From assembly GCA_019420545.1 (NCBI GenBank), contig JAHZGZ010000019.1:1-15157 (forward strand): a DNA stretch of 15,157 nucleotides. The letters run 5' to 3'. A program made the translations under genes and the position numbers. Shown here one piece after another: positions 14,753 to 15,157 of this stretch (positions are counted from its first letter, which is position 1; each line of letters begins with the position of its first letter). Under the pieces are notes generated by a model that ran no database searches, was not told the DNA's origin, and saw nothing but the letters and a program-made list of their open reading frames with translations. This stretch comes from Bacteroidales bacterium (GTDB lineage Bacteria > Bacteroidota > Bacteroidia > Bacteroidales > Muribaculaceae).

Positions 14753-15157
14753 TTACTGTGAGGTTAGTTGGCTTGTCTTGAGATCGATCGTCAGGTCGAC
14801 CGTGTATATTCCGTCGGTCACACCGGTGCTTATCGACGCTTTGTCGCCGTAGATGAGCATCAGGCGCCGGCGCAGATTGGCGTCGCCTATGCCGTGGTTG
14901 CGGTCGCCGCAGGTTGCCGCAGGGGTATCGGCGGCGGGGGAGCATCTGTTGGCGAAGTGCGCCCTTACAATGCCGTTGCGGCATGTCACGTCGATGTCGA
15001 TAAACGCGTCCTGCATCCCCGTGTTGCCGTGCTTGAAGGCGTTTTCCACCGGAGATATGAATATCAGCGGTGCGATGCGCAGGTCGGGGGCGTCATTGCG
15101 CAGGCTGACGTTGACAGGCATCCCCGTGTCGAGACGCATGCGCATAAGCTCCACGTA
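14753..15157 (-). CDS. LytS/YehU-type sensor histidine kinase, C-terminal part
   Basis: The frame is open through the right edge, so only the last 134 codons are seen. They hold the end of the His_kinase dimerisation helix (YVELMRMRL, typical of the family's YxELxxxR stretch) and the HATPase domain: N-box PLIFISPVENAFKHG and G-box HGIGDANLRRRLMLIYG. The conserved His and the membrane sensor lie beyond the window. This class autophosphorylates and passes phosphate to a LytTR regulator, here the next gene downstream, which is frameshifted. The GTG at 15154 is internal and is not the start. Confidence 0.92.
   Translation of the reverse strand, partial: YVELMRMRLDTGMPVNVSLRNDAPDLRIAPLIFISPVENAFKHGNTGMQDAFIDIDVTCRNGIVRAHFANRCSPAADTPAATCGDRNHGIGDANLRRRLMLIYGDKASISTGVTDGIYTVDLTIDLKTSQLTSQ

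Noticed and set aside
1..15157. CRISPR arrays, tRNA or rRNA genes, phage or conjugation genes
   Set aside because: No regularly spaced repeats, cloverleaf or rRNA-like sequence, integrase or phage-like frames were seen.

Overview
The window looks like chromosome of a gut Bacteroidales bacterium, most likely Muribaculaceae (S24-7 type); the family-level placement is inference. The basis is several copies of the Bacteroidetes sigma-ABfr promoter (TTTG, about 19-20 nt, TAnnTTTG, often as TAACTTTG), starts without Shine-Dalgarno sequences, moderately high GC, a lipoprotein Omp85 protein of the TamL type, a type IX-like C-terminal domain protein and a starch-debranching enzyme.

Layout. 1-2479 (minus): a secreted type I pullulanase cut by the left edge, preceded by a small exported protein made almost only of a sorting-domain-like beta-sandwich, with a terminator between them. 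2623-4986 (plus): a sigma-ABfr -7 box drives an exported DKNYY-repeat protein, followed closely by a BtuC/FecD-type permease and a BtuD/FecE-type ATPase; no binding protein is visible. 4994-7681 (minus, convergent with the ATPase): a six-helix potassium-channel-like protein with an unusual TVGCN filter, followed 9 nt later by a TrkH/KtrB potassium transporter. 7786-10863 (plus): a clear promoter whose predicted start point falls on a GTG codon, the TamL-like outer membrane lipoprotein, then a phosphoglycolate-phosphatase-like HAD enzyme. 11000-12759 (plus): an AspT/YidE-type transporter with two internal TrkA-C domains.

12760-13202 is a 443-nt stretch without a gene. It holds a near-perfect 17-bp inverted repeat, the best promoter in the window, and a roughly 155-nt leader ending in a strong intrinsic terminator just ahead of a second HAD phosphatase (13203-13844). 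This is either an independent small RNA or an attenuator. Next comes an 80-nt REPIN-like double palindrome between convergent genes. The right end (minus) carries the C-terminal part of a LytS/YehU-type sensor kinase and its LytTR response regulator, whose reading frame is broken by an apparent one-base loss before the second half of the DNA-binding domain.

Most of the genes are ordinary envelope, transport and housekeeping functions. The parts that deserve attention are the promoter/terminator leader at 12981-13174, the REPIN-like repeat, the frameshifted regulator, the DKNYY-ABC gene association and the non-canonical channel paired with TrkH.
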